A stretch of DNA of 64,000 nucleotides from Erythrobacter sp. SCSIO 43205 (GTDB lineage: Bacteria > Pseudomonadota > Alphaproteobacteria > Sphingomonadales > Sphingomonadaceae), in assembly GCF_019904235.1 (NCBI RefSeq), contig NZ_CP063202.1, positions 2,666,001 through 2,730,000 of the forward strand, read 5' to 3'. The notes under the pieces were generated by a model, which saw only the letters and a program-made list of their open reading frames with translations, ran no database searches and was not told the DNA's origin. The first letter of the stretch is position 1. Each line of letters begins with the position of its first letter. Of this stretch, positions 27,292 to 36,031 are shown piece by piece. The position numbers and the translations under genes were made by a program.

Positions 27292-27921
27292 ATGACAGAT
27301 GGTTTGGATGAAAACTACGCGAAGGCCTATGGCGGGACGGCAGGTTTTGGAAAATCGCCAGCGCTGGTGATGATCGACTTTGTTCAAGGCTATTTCGATC
27401 AAGCGTGCGACCTGTACTCCGATGTCGATGACGCGCTCGCCTCCGCTTTGCGGGTGCGCGAGGCGGCCCACGCAGCGGGTATCCCGGTGATCCTCACCAA
27501 TGTCGTCTATCACCCCAAGGCGATCGACGGCGGGCGCTTTTTCGAAAAAGCCACGCCTTTGCGCTATTTCCTTGAAGGCAACCCGATGGGCGCATGGCCT
27601 AAAGGGCTCACGCCAAGGCCTGACGAACTGGTCATTTCCAAACAATACCCCAGCGCCTTTTTCGGAACCTCGCTTGCATCAACGCTCACATCCTTGCGCG
27701 TTGACAATGTGATTCTAACCGGCCTCACCACCAGCGGATGCGTGCGCGCGTCTTGTGTTGACGCGATGAGCCATGGCTTCATCACCACCGTCGTGCGCGA
27801 GGCGTGCGGCGACAGGCACGATGGCCCGCACGAGGCGAACCTCTTTGATATGCAGGCGAAATACGCCGATGTCGTCTCCGAGGAAGCGATTATCGCGCAC
27901 CTTAACACTCTGAAAACGTGA
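27292..27921 (+). CDS. Isochorismatase-family cysteine hydrolase
   Basis: A 209-residue cytosolic hydrolase. The catalytic triad is visible as D29 (VMIDFVQGY), K117 (VISKQYPSAF) and C150 (TTSGCVRAS); a cis-peptide segment precedes the Cys. The motif resembles N-carbamoylsarcosine amidase and maleamate amidohydrolase more than true isochorismatase. The reaction is probably hydrolysis of an amide or carbamoyl group. The ATG at 27292 is preferred over an in-frame TTG at 27256 because the alignable region begins just after it and a GAGG lies upstream. It is divergent from the BNR gene and has no obvious operon partner. Confidence 0.88.
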   Translation: MTDGLDENYAKAYGGTAGFGKSPALVMIDFVQGYFDQACDLYSDVDDALASALRVREAAHAAGIPVILTNVVYHPKAIDGGRFFEKATPLRYFLEGNPMGAWPKGLTPRPDELVISKQYPSAFFGTSLASTLTSLRVDNVILTGLTTSGCVRASCVDAMSHGFITTVVREACGDRHDGPHEANLFDMQAKYADVVSEEAIIAHLNTLKT

Positions 27922-28052
27922 ATCTTTGCCCCTTTGCCCATCATGCGTAAGGCGACTTGGGATGCAAAATTTGCAAGAGTTTACGTTCGTAAAGAGTAAA
28001 GCGCGTCTATAGGCTCACCCACGTTTTCGCGAAGAGAAGGGGGGCCGCGACA

Positions 28053-28286
28053 ATGCCTAAAGGAATGGATGATAAAGCACCCGACCCCGGGATGCTCTGG
28101 CTGGCAATCGGGATTGGTGTCTTCTCGGTTCTCGCCTCCTTCATGCTGGCAATTTATTACGCGGGTTCAGAACAGGCCAGCGCGGCCCCTTTAACGGCTG
28201 ATGCTTCGCCGGAGGTATCAGCACGAGCCTCCCCTTCTGCCGAGCCGATATTGCAAAGCGCGGCTGCTACAACCGACATTGAATAA
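28053..28286 (+). CDS. Small single-span membrane protein
   Basis: A 77-residue protein with a short charged N-terminus, one transmembrane helix (about 14-37, MLWLAIGIGVFSVLASFMLAIYY) and an Ala/Ser/Pro/Glu-rich tail probably outside the membrane. GAAGGGGG precedes the ATG. I recognise no family. It lies upstream of the OmpR-type regulator but a possible terminator separates them. Confidence 0.6.
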   Translation: MPKGMDDKAPDPGMLWLAIGIGVFSVLASFMLAIYYAGSEQASAAPLTADASPEVSARASPSAEPILQSAAATTDIE

Positions 28287-28342
28287 GCGCGTTGGCGATG
28301 CCCTTCGGGTGCTATGCGATGAGGTACTGACCCACGTGCTTC

Positions 28343-28388
28343 GAGGCGGATTCCAATCACACCCCCCTGGGGTCCGCCTCACCTTTCT
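28343..28388 (+). terminator. Possible terminator after the small membrane protein
   Basis: GAGGCGGA (28343-28350) pairs with TCCGCCTC (28373-28380) around a 22-base loop that has its own CCCC/GGGG pairing. Only a short ACCTTTCTT follows, so the U-tract is weak. Confidence 0.4.
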
Positions 28389-28543
28389 TGAGCTCCGGCA
28401 CCGACCGGGGTTCGCAGCAAAATTTCATCCAGCGGTAAAAAGATGTAATATCTACCCTCACGTGGGGACCAATAGCTGGAATAATGACAAATCAAATGTA
28501 ACAAGCATCGCGCGTTACAAATGCTTTTCAAGGAACGGACAGG

Positions 28544-29242
28544 ATGCGGATTGCTCTTGCAGACGATGATCGCGACATTCGCGAACAAGTCTCGGCTATT
28601 GTAAGAAAAGCGGGCCATGTGGTCGATGATTTCACCAATGGCCTTGATGTGCAAAAAGCCCTGCAGCGCGACACATACGACGTGGTTCTGCTTGATTGGA
28701 ATATGCCGGGTCGCACCGGGTTTCAAATTCTTGAATGGGCCGCTGATAATCTCGATAGCCCACCCCCGTTCATCCTCCTCACCAGCCGCCAGGACAAAAG
28801 CGATATTGTCAAAGGTCTGGAAGCAGGCGCGGTCGATTACATTGTCAAACCCGAAAGCGAAGAGGTGATCCGCGCCCGGATCGAGGCAGCCGCTCGGCGT
28901 ACTTCAGTAAAGGAGACGCGCGGAGTGGTCCAATACGGTCCATTCGAAGTCAATCACGCCTCCCGCACTATCAGCCGCGATGGCGATGCGATTGCCTTGA
29001 CGGCAAAGGAATATGACCTTGCGGTGCTGATGTTTGAAAACATCGATAAGCCATTGTCGCGCGGTTATCTGTTCAGCCGCGTATGGGGCGGCAATATCGA
29101 CGTGGAAACCCGCACGATTGATATGCACGTCTCGCGTTTGCGTTCAAAACTCGGCCTCACCCCTGAATCGGGCCTTGTTATCCGCACCGTTTTTGGCTTT
29201 GGATACCGCATGGATCACTTTGAGGCCGATGCCTTGGCGTGA
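28544..29242 (+). CDS. OmpR-family response regulator
   Basis: A 232-residue regulator. The receiver domain has the D7-D9 acidic cluster, phospho-acceptor D51 (VVLLDWNMPG) and a Lys in YIVKPE. A winged-helix output domain spans about 128-225, with TAKEYDLAVLMFEN, TRTIDMHVSRLRSKL and VFGFGYRMDH. It is followed by a lipoprotein gene and then, convergently, by a CHASE2 histidine kinase, which is the nearest candidate sensor. The 257-base gap upstream should hold its promoter. Targets are unknown; the FecR gene and the two-partner-secretion operon nearby are worth testing. Confidence 0.93.
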   Translation: MRIALADDDRDIREQVSAIVRKAGHVVDDFTNGLDVQKALQRDTYDVVLLDWNMPGRTGFQILEWAADNLDSPPPFILLTSRQDKSDIVKGLEAGAVDYIVKPESEEVIRARIEAAARRTSVKETRGVVQYGPFEVNHASRTISRDGDAIALTAKEYDLAVLMFENIDKPLSRGYLFSRVWGGNIDVETRTIDMHVSRLRSKLGLTPESGLVIRTVFGFGYRMDHFEADALA

Positions 29243-29269
29243 GGTTGAACGCATTGCGGGGGTTTGAAG

Positions 29270-29794
29270 ATGGACGGTCTTGGAAGAGCAGGCTTTGTTA
29301 ATGGGCTCACACTCGCCCTTGCCAGCGCTGGCCTTGGCGCTTGCGCTGTTTCAACGCCAGCTGCGATCACCGATTCGCAAAATGCGAGCGGCACCATAAA
29401 CAATCTGCAATTTGTTGCTGAAGAGGGCGTCCAAAGCGGGCTAGGCAAGCAATTCAAAAGCGCACTTGCAAACGCATTGTCAGCACAAGGCGTCACACTT
29501 GGCGGCAATGCTGGCTATCTCGCTGACTTCACAGTGGCTGAGCGTCCTGCCGATCTTGCCTTGCAGGATGTAACCGGCGACGATGCAAATGCCAGCGCCC
29601 CCGCTTCAGATTTCAAGCCGCGCTTCTTCCACACGTGCAAAGCCCACAGAGTGAGCGCGAGCCTTGTAATCTATAACAAGCAAAGCGGCGCGCTTCATTC
29701 CAAGTCGGAAGGCGAATACATCGCCTGTCCCGGTGACACATCGCAGCTTGGCGTTCTGGCCAATCTGTTGGCGACGCGCGCGCTCCAGAATTGA
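29270..29794 (+). CDS. Putative lipoprotein of unknown function
   Basis: A 174-residue protein with a signal peptide and a lipobox LGAC (Cys near residue 25), so probably lipid-anchored. The rest is soluble, with a pair of Cys (HTCKAH, YIACPG) that may form a disulfide. No family is recognised. The ATG at 29270 follows a GGGGG tract. It starts 28 bases after the OmpR-type regulator and is probably co-transcribed with it. It ends six bases before the convergent CHASE2 kinase, suggesting a signalling or envelope-stress role by context only. Confidence 0.72.
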   Translation: MDGLGRAGFVNGLTLALASAGLGACAVSTPAAITDSQNASGTINNLQFVAEEGVQSGLGKQFKSALANALSAQGVTLGGNAGYLADFTVAERPADLALQDVTGDDANASAPASDFKPRFFHTCKAHRVSASLVIYNKQSGALHSKSEGEYIACPGDTSQLGVLANLLATRALQN

Positions 29795-29800
29795 TCGCAA

Positions 29801-31996
29801 CTACTGATACGGCAGGTGGATCACAAAGCGCGTGCCTTTCCCTTCCTCGCTTTCGACGCTGATCGTGCCACCGTGGCGATCAACCACCTGCTTTACATAA
29901 GCAAGCCCTAAGCCTGAACTGGGCCCCTTGCTGGTATCGCGCGCGCCAAATCGAGCAAACGGCGCTTGCTTGCGTTCTGGTGAAAGGCCCGGCCCGGTGT
30001 CAGCAACGCTGATTTCGAACGCTTCGCCATCACCCTCATCAAGCGTGATCAAAATCTGCCCGCCTTCAGGAGAGTATTTGACCGCATTGCTGATGAGATT
30101 GTCGAGCATCCGTGCAATCGCAAAGCCATCGACATAGGCAAACACGGGTTCCCCCGGCGGATCGAACAGAACCTTGACCGAATATTTTCGGGCAAGCGGA
30201 TAGGCGCGGTCAGCGGCCTCTTGCACGATAGAGCCAAGCTCTGTTTCCTCGCGCTCCACCCCTTCGTTCGAAATGCGCGCGATCTGGACAAAGTCTTCCG
30301 TCAGCTTCAACGTGCGGCGCGATTGCTCGGTAATCCGGGCAAACCGCTCTTCAATCGACAACGCTTCGTCTGCCTGCCGTGCCAGGCTGATAATTGCCAC
30401 CTGTGGCGAGCGCATATCGTGGCTCAGAAACTCCAACGTCTCGCGGCGCTGGCGCTCAGCTTTTTTGATCTCAGTCACTTCGCGCAAAGAAAGCACTTTG
30501 CTGCCGACATCTTCGTCCAGATGTGCCGATGCCATCCAGAAGCTGCGGCCATCGGCAAGGTTGAGCTCGTCGCGCTCTTTATCGAGGATGCCGTCAACTT
30601 GCGCAAACAGCTCATCAAGAGTGAAATTTTTCGATTTGGGAGCAGCGCCAAACAGGTTTTCGGCAGCGAAATTGCCCATCGTCACCCGGCCATCGCCATC
30701 GGTCACCAGCATCACATCAGGATCTGCGTCGATCACGTCCTGAATAAGCTTGAGATTGCTCGAAACGCCTTTGGTCAGCCGTTTAAGAAGCGCCACTTGC
30801 TGAGCCACGACATCGAAACCCTCGCCCGATTGCGTGCGGCCCGTGGGAAGCCTTGCAAGCTCGCGCAGGGACGCCGCCTCGCTTTCCAGAAAGCGGCTGA
30901 CCGAGGCCAGTCGCCGCCATCCCCACAAGGGATAGGCAATCACAATCGCTAGCAGCGCCCCGCCCACCGGAAGCCAGATGTTGAATACCGTCAAAGACAG
31001 GATTGAGCCCACAAACAGGCTGGCGGTTAGAAGGATCGCCACGATCAAGGCGCTGCGCGGTGAAAGCCGCCAAAAGCTTGCAAACAAAAGCGCAATCACG
31101 ATTGCCTGAAGCGCCAAGGCTAGCCGCGTATCAGCTTTTTCGATCAGATTTCCCGACAGCATGGCATTGGCAAGGTGCGCTTGCATCTCGGCACCGGTCA
31201 GAAGACGCCCGGCATGGGCTGGAACCGAATACCGGTCGCCCAGCCCCGGCGATGTGGCACCGACAAACACGATAGCACCCTTGAAAAATTCAGGCGGAAC
31301 ACTGCCTGAAAGGACGGCTGAGGCAGGCAAAGCGCTCACCGATCCGCGCGCGCCATAACGAACGATTGCACTGGTTTGGCGCCGGAATGGTCCGCTCACC
31401 GCATAGCTTTGCAACTCGCCTGCTATCTCCAGCAATCGCACCGAAAAATGCGGGTAACCCTCGCCACCTTCACCGCGGACAAGTTCGAACCGCCGCGCGA
31501 CCCCGTCGGCATCAGGGGTCAAGGCCACATGACCCACCGCGCTCGCTGCATCGCGCAGCATGGGGAGAGGATAAAGCGGCACTTCGCCTCTCACGGTGTT
31601 GGGTTTGGGGCCAAAGGAATGGGGAAGCACAACCTTACCGCTATCTGCCAGAGCGCTTGCCAAAGCGGCATCGCTTGCCTCGTCCGTCCCCTCAATGAAC
31701 AAAACATCATAGCCGATCGCGGCCGGGGAATAGCTGTCGATCCTGCGGATCAACTCTGCGTGGATAGCGCGGTCCCACGGCCATGCGCCGACCTCTTCGA
31801 GCGAGGGATCGTCGATTTCGACAAGGATGATGCGAGGATCGATAGCGGGCGTGTTGATCGACGCCTCAAGGTCGAGGAGCGCTAAGTCAAACCGCTCTGT
31901 CCAGCCGCGCAATTGCGCTGCAAACAGTAACGCCAGCATGGCTGTGAAAAGAACAAACCATTCGGCAAAGAGGCGCGTTTTGAGCAAAGTCGCCAA
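29801..31996 (-). CDS. CHASE2 sensor histidine kinase
   Basis: A 731-residue kinase. TM1 is at about 11-28, a large extracytoplasmic CHASE2 domain at 30-285 (DPRIILVEIDDPSLEEVGAWPW, FVGATSPGLGDRY), then three transmembrane segments at about 291-357. A PAS-like domain at 410-505 is followed by HisKA with H526 (LSHDMRSPQ) and HATPase (NLISNAVKYSPEG, DTGPGLSP, GLGLAYVK). The start is an inferred TTG at 31996, four bases past the FecR stop, so coupled translation is likely; no ATG precedes TM1. CHASE2 kinases sense unknown extracellular signals. Pairing with a FecR-domain protein recurs in bacteria (recalled, not searched). Confidence 0.9.
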   Translation of the reverse strand: MATLLKTRLFAEWFVLFTAMLALLFAAQLRGWTERFDLALLDLEASINTPAIDPRIILVEIDDPSLEEVGAWPWDRAIHAELIRRIDSYSPAAIGYDVLFIEGTDEASDAALASALADSGKVVLPHSFGPKPNTVRGEVPLYPLPMLRDAASAVGHVALTPDADGVARRFELVRGEGGEGYPHFSVRLLEIAGELQSYAVSGPFRRQTSAIVRYGARGSVSALPASAVLSGSVPPEFFKGAIVFVGATSPGLGDRYSVPAHAGRLLTGAEMQAHLANAMLSGNLIEKADTRLALALQAIVIALLFASFWRLSPRSALIVAILLTASLFVGSILSLTVFNIWLPVGGALLAIVIAYPLWGWRRLASVSRFLESEAASLRELARLPTGRTQSGEGFDVVAQQVALLKRLTKGVSSNLKLIQDVIDADPDVMLVTDGDGRVTMGNFAAENLFGAAPKSKNFTLDELFAQVDGILDKERDELNLADGRSFWMASAHLDEDVGSKVLSLREVTEIKKAERQRRETLEFLSHDMRSPQVAIISLARQADEALSIEERFARITEQSRRTLKLTEDFVQIARISNEGVEREETELGSIVQEAADRAYPLARKYSVKVLFDPPGEPVFAYVDGFAIARMLDNLISNAVKYSPEGGQILITLDEGDGEAFEISVADTGPGLSPERKQAPFARFGARDTSKGPSSGLGLAYVKQVVDRHGGTISVESEEGKGTRFVIHLPYQ

Positions 31997-31999
31997 TGC

Positions 32000-33355
32000 C
32001 TATTCGCGCACAGGCAAATCGACCGGATCGCTCCAGATTTTGATGACTTCGTGGGTTTCACCCTCTTCTTCGGGCGCGAGAATGAGGAAGGTGGACACCT
32101 GCCATTGATAATCGCCGGGCGCGAGATTGCTGACGTAGAGCCCCTCGTTTGTCAGCCCCGCTTCATCGACCAAGAGGACATCCGGCCTGTCCTTTGCCCA
32201 CAGGCGGAAACCTGCGTAGCTTTGGCCCTCGCCGTCTGGTTGCCACACGAATTTATACGCATCAGCAAAGGGCGATGGGGCAAGGCCGCCAGAGGCGCCA
32301 ACGCGCTTGCGACGGAAAGCTTGTGCAGGTGTTTCGAACCCTTCAAGCCCGCTTGCCGCAACCGCACGCGAGCGCACCGAAAGGCGCGCATCTTCAATGC
32401 CTTCAAAACTGACCATTGGCTCTGCCGTGACCTGTTCAGCGATGACATCGAGGAAGGTCTGATCGGCCGCAATCTGTGTGCGATAGGCAATCGCGCCATC
32501 GACGGGGGTGATAGCAAAGGTCACCTGCTCCTTCGTCTGGGTCGCATTGGGATCGACCAGTTCAGGCGCTCTCAGCAATTCTTCCGGATCGCCAAGTCCG
32601 CCTGTATCGCTGGCAATGCCGAGCCCGGCGGGAAGATTGCTTACAGCACCGGCAGCTGACACCTCAACCAGCCCTTCGACCACTTCGGTAAGCGCAAGCG
32701 AGCTATCTTCTTCATAACCGACGCGAAATTCGGTCCCGCGCACTGCGGTAACGGCAAGGGGGGTGCCTGTGTTAAACCGTTCGCCATCATTGAGCTTAGG
32801 AGCAGTAATCTCGCCGCGACCGCGCAGGACGCGCAAGTCCACATCAAGCTTATTGCCCAGCCGATAGCGCCGCGCCCGTTTAATCTGAACGCGGGAATTG
32901 GACGGCAGGGAGACGCGTGTGCGCTCTCCATTACGGCCAAGCGAGACGAAGGCGCGCGCACCAGTTGTGATGATCGCACCGGGCTGCACGGCCATGCCGC
33001 TCTGCGCTTCGAACACGGCGCCAGCCTGGCGAATGGAAACCTCGCCCCGGCTGAAAAGGACGTTCAATAGAACAGGATCGGATTTGAGCAACGCGCGCGG
33101 CACCTTGACCACGGCCCCAACCGGAATGGCGCGCGCATTGGAAATGCGGTTCAGCTTTTGAACCTGGCCGATAGCCGCCCTTGAGGTGAAATACTCTCCA
33201 GCCAGACTGTAAAGCGTATCGCCCGCCTTGATGGTGTAGGAGATTGTGCCCTCATCGCCTGCCCCCAATTGCGCCTGGGCGTGTGCAGGCAAGGCCGCAC
33301 AAGCGCCAAAAAGCGCACCTGCAGCTGCGAATTTTACCAAAGCTGTAAGCGCCAT
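32000..33355 (-). CDS. LysM-FecR domain envelope protein
   Basis: A 451-residue exported protein with a signal peptide of about 26 residues (PAHA-QAQ). A LysM peptidoglycan-binding domain lies at about 38-86 (YTIKAGDTLYSLAGEYF, IPVGAVVKVP). A FecR-type beta domain follows at about 108-220 (GAIITTGARAFVSLGRNGERT, AVRGTEFRVGY). The last 170 residues are beta-rich and resemble repeated fibronectin-like modules. The ATG at 33355 has a GAGGGGA site. It lies directly upstream of the CHASE2 kinase and is probably its co-expressed sensor or ligand-presenting partner, anchored to the cell wall. No FecI sigma factor is present, so this is not a classical Fec system. Confidence 0.88.
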   Translation of the reverse strand: MALTALVKFAAAGALFGACAALPAHAQAQLGAGDEGTISYTIKAGDTLYSLAGEYFTSRAAIGQVQKLNRISNARAIPVGAVVKVPRALLKSDPVLLNVLFSRGEVSIRQAGAVFEAQSGMAVQPGAIITTGARAFVSLGRNGERTRVSLPSNSRVQIKRARRYRLGNKLDVDLRVLRGRGEITAPKLNDGERFNTGTPLAVTAVRGTEFRVGYEEDSSLALTEVVEGLVEVSAAGAVSNLPAGLGIASDTGGLGDPEELLRAPELVDPNATQTKEQVTFAITPVDGAIAYRTQIAADQTFLDVIAEQVTAEPMVSFEGIEDARLSVRSRAVAASGLEGFETPAQAFRRKRVGASGGLAPSPFADAYKFVWQPDGEGQSYAGFRLWAKDRPDVLLVDEAGLTNEGLYVSNLAPGDYQWQVSTFLILAPEEEGETHEVIKIWSDPVDLPVRE

Positions 33356-33518
33356 TGTCCCCTCATAGACTTACTGAACCGCCGTATCCCCCGCGCTGAT
33401 AGCCCAAAAATCCGCGCGAGGCCAAAGGATGCGTGGGGATTATTTGTAAAATGCGGCAAAATCCGTGTGCAATATCCGGCCCTTCCCAAATCACGACATA
33501 GCTGTATCACGGGCGGCC

Positions 33519-33935
33519 ATGAGTACACATTCTTGCCCACAAAGCCTGCGATTGGACGCATGGCACGATTATATGCAGCACGGCGGCGCAGAGCGCCTGA
33601 CTGCTTTATTGGCAGAGGATGTGACCTTCCTCTCCCCCGTGGTTCACACCCCGCAGCGCGGACGAGAGATTACCACCGCCTATCTTCTGGCAGCTGAACA
33701 AGTGCTTGGAAACGAACACTTTCGCTATGTCCGCGAAATCGACGGCGGCGATACCGCCGTGCTTGAATTTACGACCGTAATAGACGGCATTGAGATCAAC
33801 GGCATCGATATGATTACGTGGAACGACGAGGGTAAAATCATCGAGTTCAAAGTGATGGTTCGTCCCTTGAAAGCGATCAACACCGTGCACGCAGCCATGG
33901 GCAAAATGTTGATGCAAATGAAAAAAGCGGGCTAA
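33519..33935 (+). CDS. NTF2-like/SnoaL-type protein
   Basis: A 138-residue small alpha+beta protein with an NTF2-like pattern: helical N-terminus (LDAWHDYMQHGGAERLTALLAEDVTFLSP), central strands (TAVLEFTTVIDGIEINGIDMITW) and EGKIIEFKVMVRP at the end. Members are isomerases, lyases or binding proteins, so no reaction can be assigned. The ATG at 33519 is chosen; the longer reading from 33465 adds unrelated residues. It precedes the acyl-CoA dehydrogenase by 43 bases and may belong to the same lipid-metabolism unit. Confidence 0.75.
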   Translation: MSTHSCPQSLRLDAWHDYMQHGGAERLTALLAEDVTFLSPVVHTPQRGREITTAYLLAAEQVLGNEHFRYVREIDGGDTAVLEFTTVIDGIEINGIDMITWNDEGKIIEFKVMVRPLKAINTVHAAMGKMLMQMKKAG

Positions 33936-33978
33936 CCCTCGTTGTACGGCAAAAACGACTAAGGTTTTTTCACACAAA

Positions 33979-35196
33979 ATGTTTTCTCCCCCAGAAGAGC
34001 GACGGGCCCGCGAAGGCGTCCAAGGTTACATGACCGACGAACGCCGCATGATGCAGCAAATGGCGCGCGAATTTGCCCGCGACGAGGTGCTGCCGATTGC
34101 GAACAAGCTCGACCCTGTTCAAGGCGACATTCCGCAAGAGCTGATCGACAAGATGGGCGAGCTCGGATTTTTCGGGATCATGATTCCGGAAGAATTGGGC
34201 GGGCTTGGCCTTGGCTGCTTTGAATATTGCCTCGCCGCAGAAGAACTCGCAGGCGCGTGGATGAGCGTTGCATCCCTGCTTGCGCGAGCCAACACCTTCT
34301 ACAAATCGGTGCCCGGTGCCACCGAGGAAGAACGCCGCGAACGCATCGCGCTGATGGCGAAGGGCCAGTATATGGGCGCGGTGGCGCTTTCTGAACCGGG
34401 CGCAGGGTCGGACGCCGCCGCTGTTCAATTGAAAGCGGTGCGCGAAGGCGATGAATGGGTACTCACCGGCTCCAAATACTGGTGCACCTTTGCTGATCGT
34501 GCCGACTTTATCCAAGTCGTGGCTCGCACAGGAGCCGAAGACGGCGCGCCCCGCCATGCGGGAATGACGCTGATCCCGGTTGAAAAACCGCGCGGGGGAT
34601 TCATGGAGGGGCTCTCAGGCTCCGCCATCCCCAAGATTGGATATTATGGCTGGAAAACCTTTGAGCTTGCTTTCGATAAGGTCCGCGTTCCGGTTTACGA
34701 GCGCGACCTGAAGAATGAAGGCAGAGGCTTTTACGGCGTTGTCTCCGGCCTCGAAATTGCCCGCGCGCACACCGCCGCGCGCTCGATTGGCTTGGCGCAA
34801 ATGGCGCTCGATACCGCCATCGCCTACGCCAAGGAACGCGAGCAATTCGGCCAGCCGATCAGCAATTTCCAAGCCATCCGGTTCAAAGTCGCGACCATGG
34901 CCACCGAAGTCGAAGCCGCCCGCCAGCTGATGTACCATGTCTGCACCGAAATCGATTCAGGCAGGCGGTGCGATCAGGAAGCCTCAATGGTCAAATATTT
35001 CGCCGCCGAAATGGCAGAGCGCGTGACCAGCGAGGCGCTGCAAATTCTGGGCGGCGCGGGATACACGACGCATTACCCGGTTGAGCGATGCTGGCGCGAT
35101 GCGCGCTTGACCAAGATTTTCGAAGGGTCGTCCGAAATCCAGCAGCGGATCATATCCGACAGCATTTTTGGAAAGCCAGTCGAACCCAAATTCTAG
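33979..35196 (+). CDS. Acyl-CoA dehydrogenase
   Basis: A 405-residue FAD enzyme of fatty-acyl oxidation. AVALSEPGAGSDAA and GSKYWCTFADRA form the flavin/substrate pocket, and REQFGQPISNFQAIRFKVA, LQILGGAGYTTHYPVERCWRDAR and IFEGSSEIQQ complete the family signatures. The Glu of FEGSSE is the likely catalytic base. The ATG at 33979 gives a short N-terminal extension; ATG 34030 is an alternative with an AAGG upstream. It is followed after 29 bases by a 2,4-dienoyl-CoA-reductase-like SDR, suggesting beta-oxidation of an unsaturated or branched acyl-CoA. Substrate chain length is unknown. Confidence 0.94.
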   Translation: MFSPPEERRAREGVQGYMTDERRMMQQMAREFARDEVLPIANKLDPVQGDIPQELIDKMGELGFFGIMIPEELGGLGLGCFEYCLAAEELAGAWMSVASLLARANTFYKSVPGATEEERRERIALMAKGQYMGAVALSEPGAGSDAAAVQLKAVREGDEWVLTGSKYWCTFADRADFIQVVARTGAEDGAPRHAGMTLIPVEKPRGGFMEGLSGSAIPKIGYYGWKTFELAFDKVRVPVYERDLKNEGRGFYGVVSGLEIARAHTAARSIGLAQMALDTAIAYAKEREQFGQPISNFQAIRFKVATMATEVEAARQLMYHVCTEIDSGRRCDQEASMVKYFAAEMAERVTSEALQILGGAGYTTHYPVERCWRDARLTKIFEGSSEIQQRIISDSIFGKPVEPKF

Positions 35197-35225
35197 AGAG
35201 AAATATAAAACGGGAGGGACAAGCA

Positions 35226-36029
35226 TTGAGCGAGCATAAGGGCAAAACGGTCTTCATCACCGGCGGCACCAGCGGAATTAATCTTGGTATCGCAAAGGGT
35301 TTCGCCCGCGAGGGCGCGAGGGTCGTAGTGATTGGCCGCGATCCGGAGCGCGCCTCGAATGCGCAAAGCGAGATCAAGGCCGAGTGCACTGACGACGGCG
35401 ATGCGATGGGTTTTTCCTGCGATGTGCGCGACTATGACGCGGTTGAAGCGGCACTGAAAAAGGTCGCGGATGCCTATGGCTCGATCGACGTTCTTGTCGC
35501 GGGCGCGGCGGGCAATTTTTATGCACCGCTTTTGGGCATGAGCGCCAATGCCTTTCGCACGGTGGTGGATATTGACCTGTTCGGCACGTTCAACGCTTTT
35601 CGCGCAAGCTACCCCTACTTGACCAAGCCGGGGGCCTCGCTCATCGCCATTTCAGCAGGTCAGGCCGACCGCGCAAGCGCAATGCAAGCCCATGCCTGCG
35701 CCGCAAAAGCCGGGGTAAACCAGCTCACCAAGGTGTGCGCAGTCGAATGGGGACCGGCAGGGGTGCGCGCCAATGTCATCTCACCCGGCGGGATTGCAGA
35801 CACCGTTGGCGTCAAGTTTCTGAGCAAAGACCCTGCACAATTCGAAGAAGCCATACAGCGTATTCCGGGCAAGCGGCTTGGCACGGTGGATGAGATTGCC
35901 GATGCGGCAAAATTCCTCAGCTCAGGTGCGGCGCGCTATATCAACGGGCAAATTATCTATGTCGACGGCGGGCTTTATGCAGGCGATGCGAGCGTCGATT
36001 GCCTCAACCCGCCGCCAAGAGAGAAGTGA
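35226..36029 (+). CDS. SDR related to 2,4-dienoyl-CoA reductase
   Basis: A 267-residue short-chain dehydrogenase with N-terminal TGGTSGINLGIA. The usual YxxxK Tyr is replaced: the segment reads ACAAK. This is also true of mitochondrial DECR1 (SASAK), with which it shares AEWG-type, PGRLGTVEE-like and YINGQIIYVDGG features. The natural start appears to be TTG at 35226, since GGGAGGGAC lies seven bases upstream and no ATG is available. It probably reduces 2,4-dienoyl-CoA with NADPH beside the acyl-CoA dehydrogenase. The gene ends two bases before the next ATG, so the three genes form a tight unit. Confidence 0.87.
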   Translation: MSEHKGKTVFITGGTSGINLGIAKGFAREGARVVVIGRDPERASNAQSEIKAECTDDGDAMGFSCDVRDYDAVEAALKKVADAYGSIDVLVAGAAGNFYAPLLGMSANAFRTVVDIDLFGTFNAFRASYPYLTKPGASLIAISAGQADRASAMQAHACAAKAGVNQLTKVCAVEWGPAGVRANVISPGGIADTVGVKFLSKDPAQFEEAIQRIPGKRLGTVDEIADAAKFLSSGAARYINGQIIYVDGGLYAGDASVDCLNPPPREK

Positions 36030-36031
36030 AA

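Noticed and set aside
32000..33355. Classical FecI-FecR iron-citrate signalling
   Set aside because: No sigma factor and no N-terminal-signalling TonB receptor lie nearby, and the protein has a LysM domain and a signal peptide.
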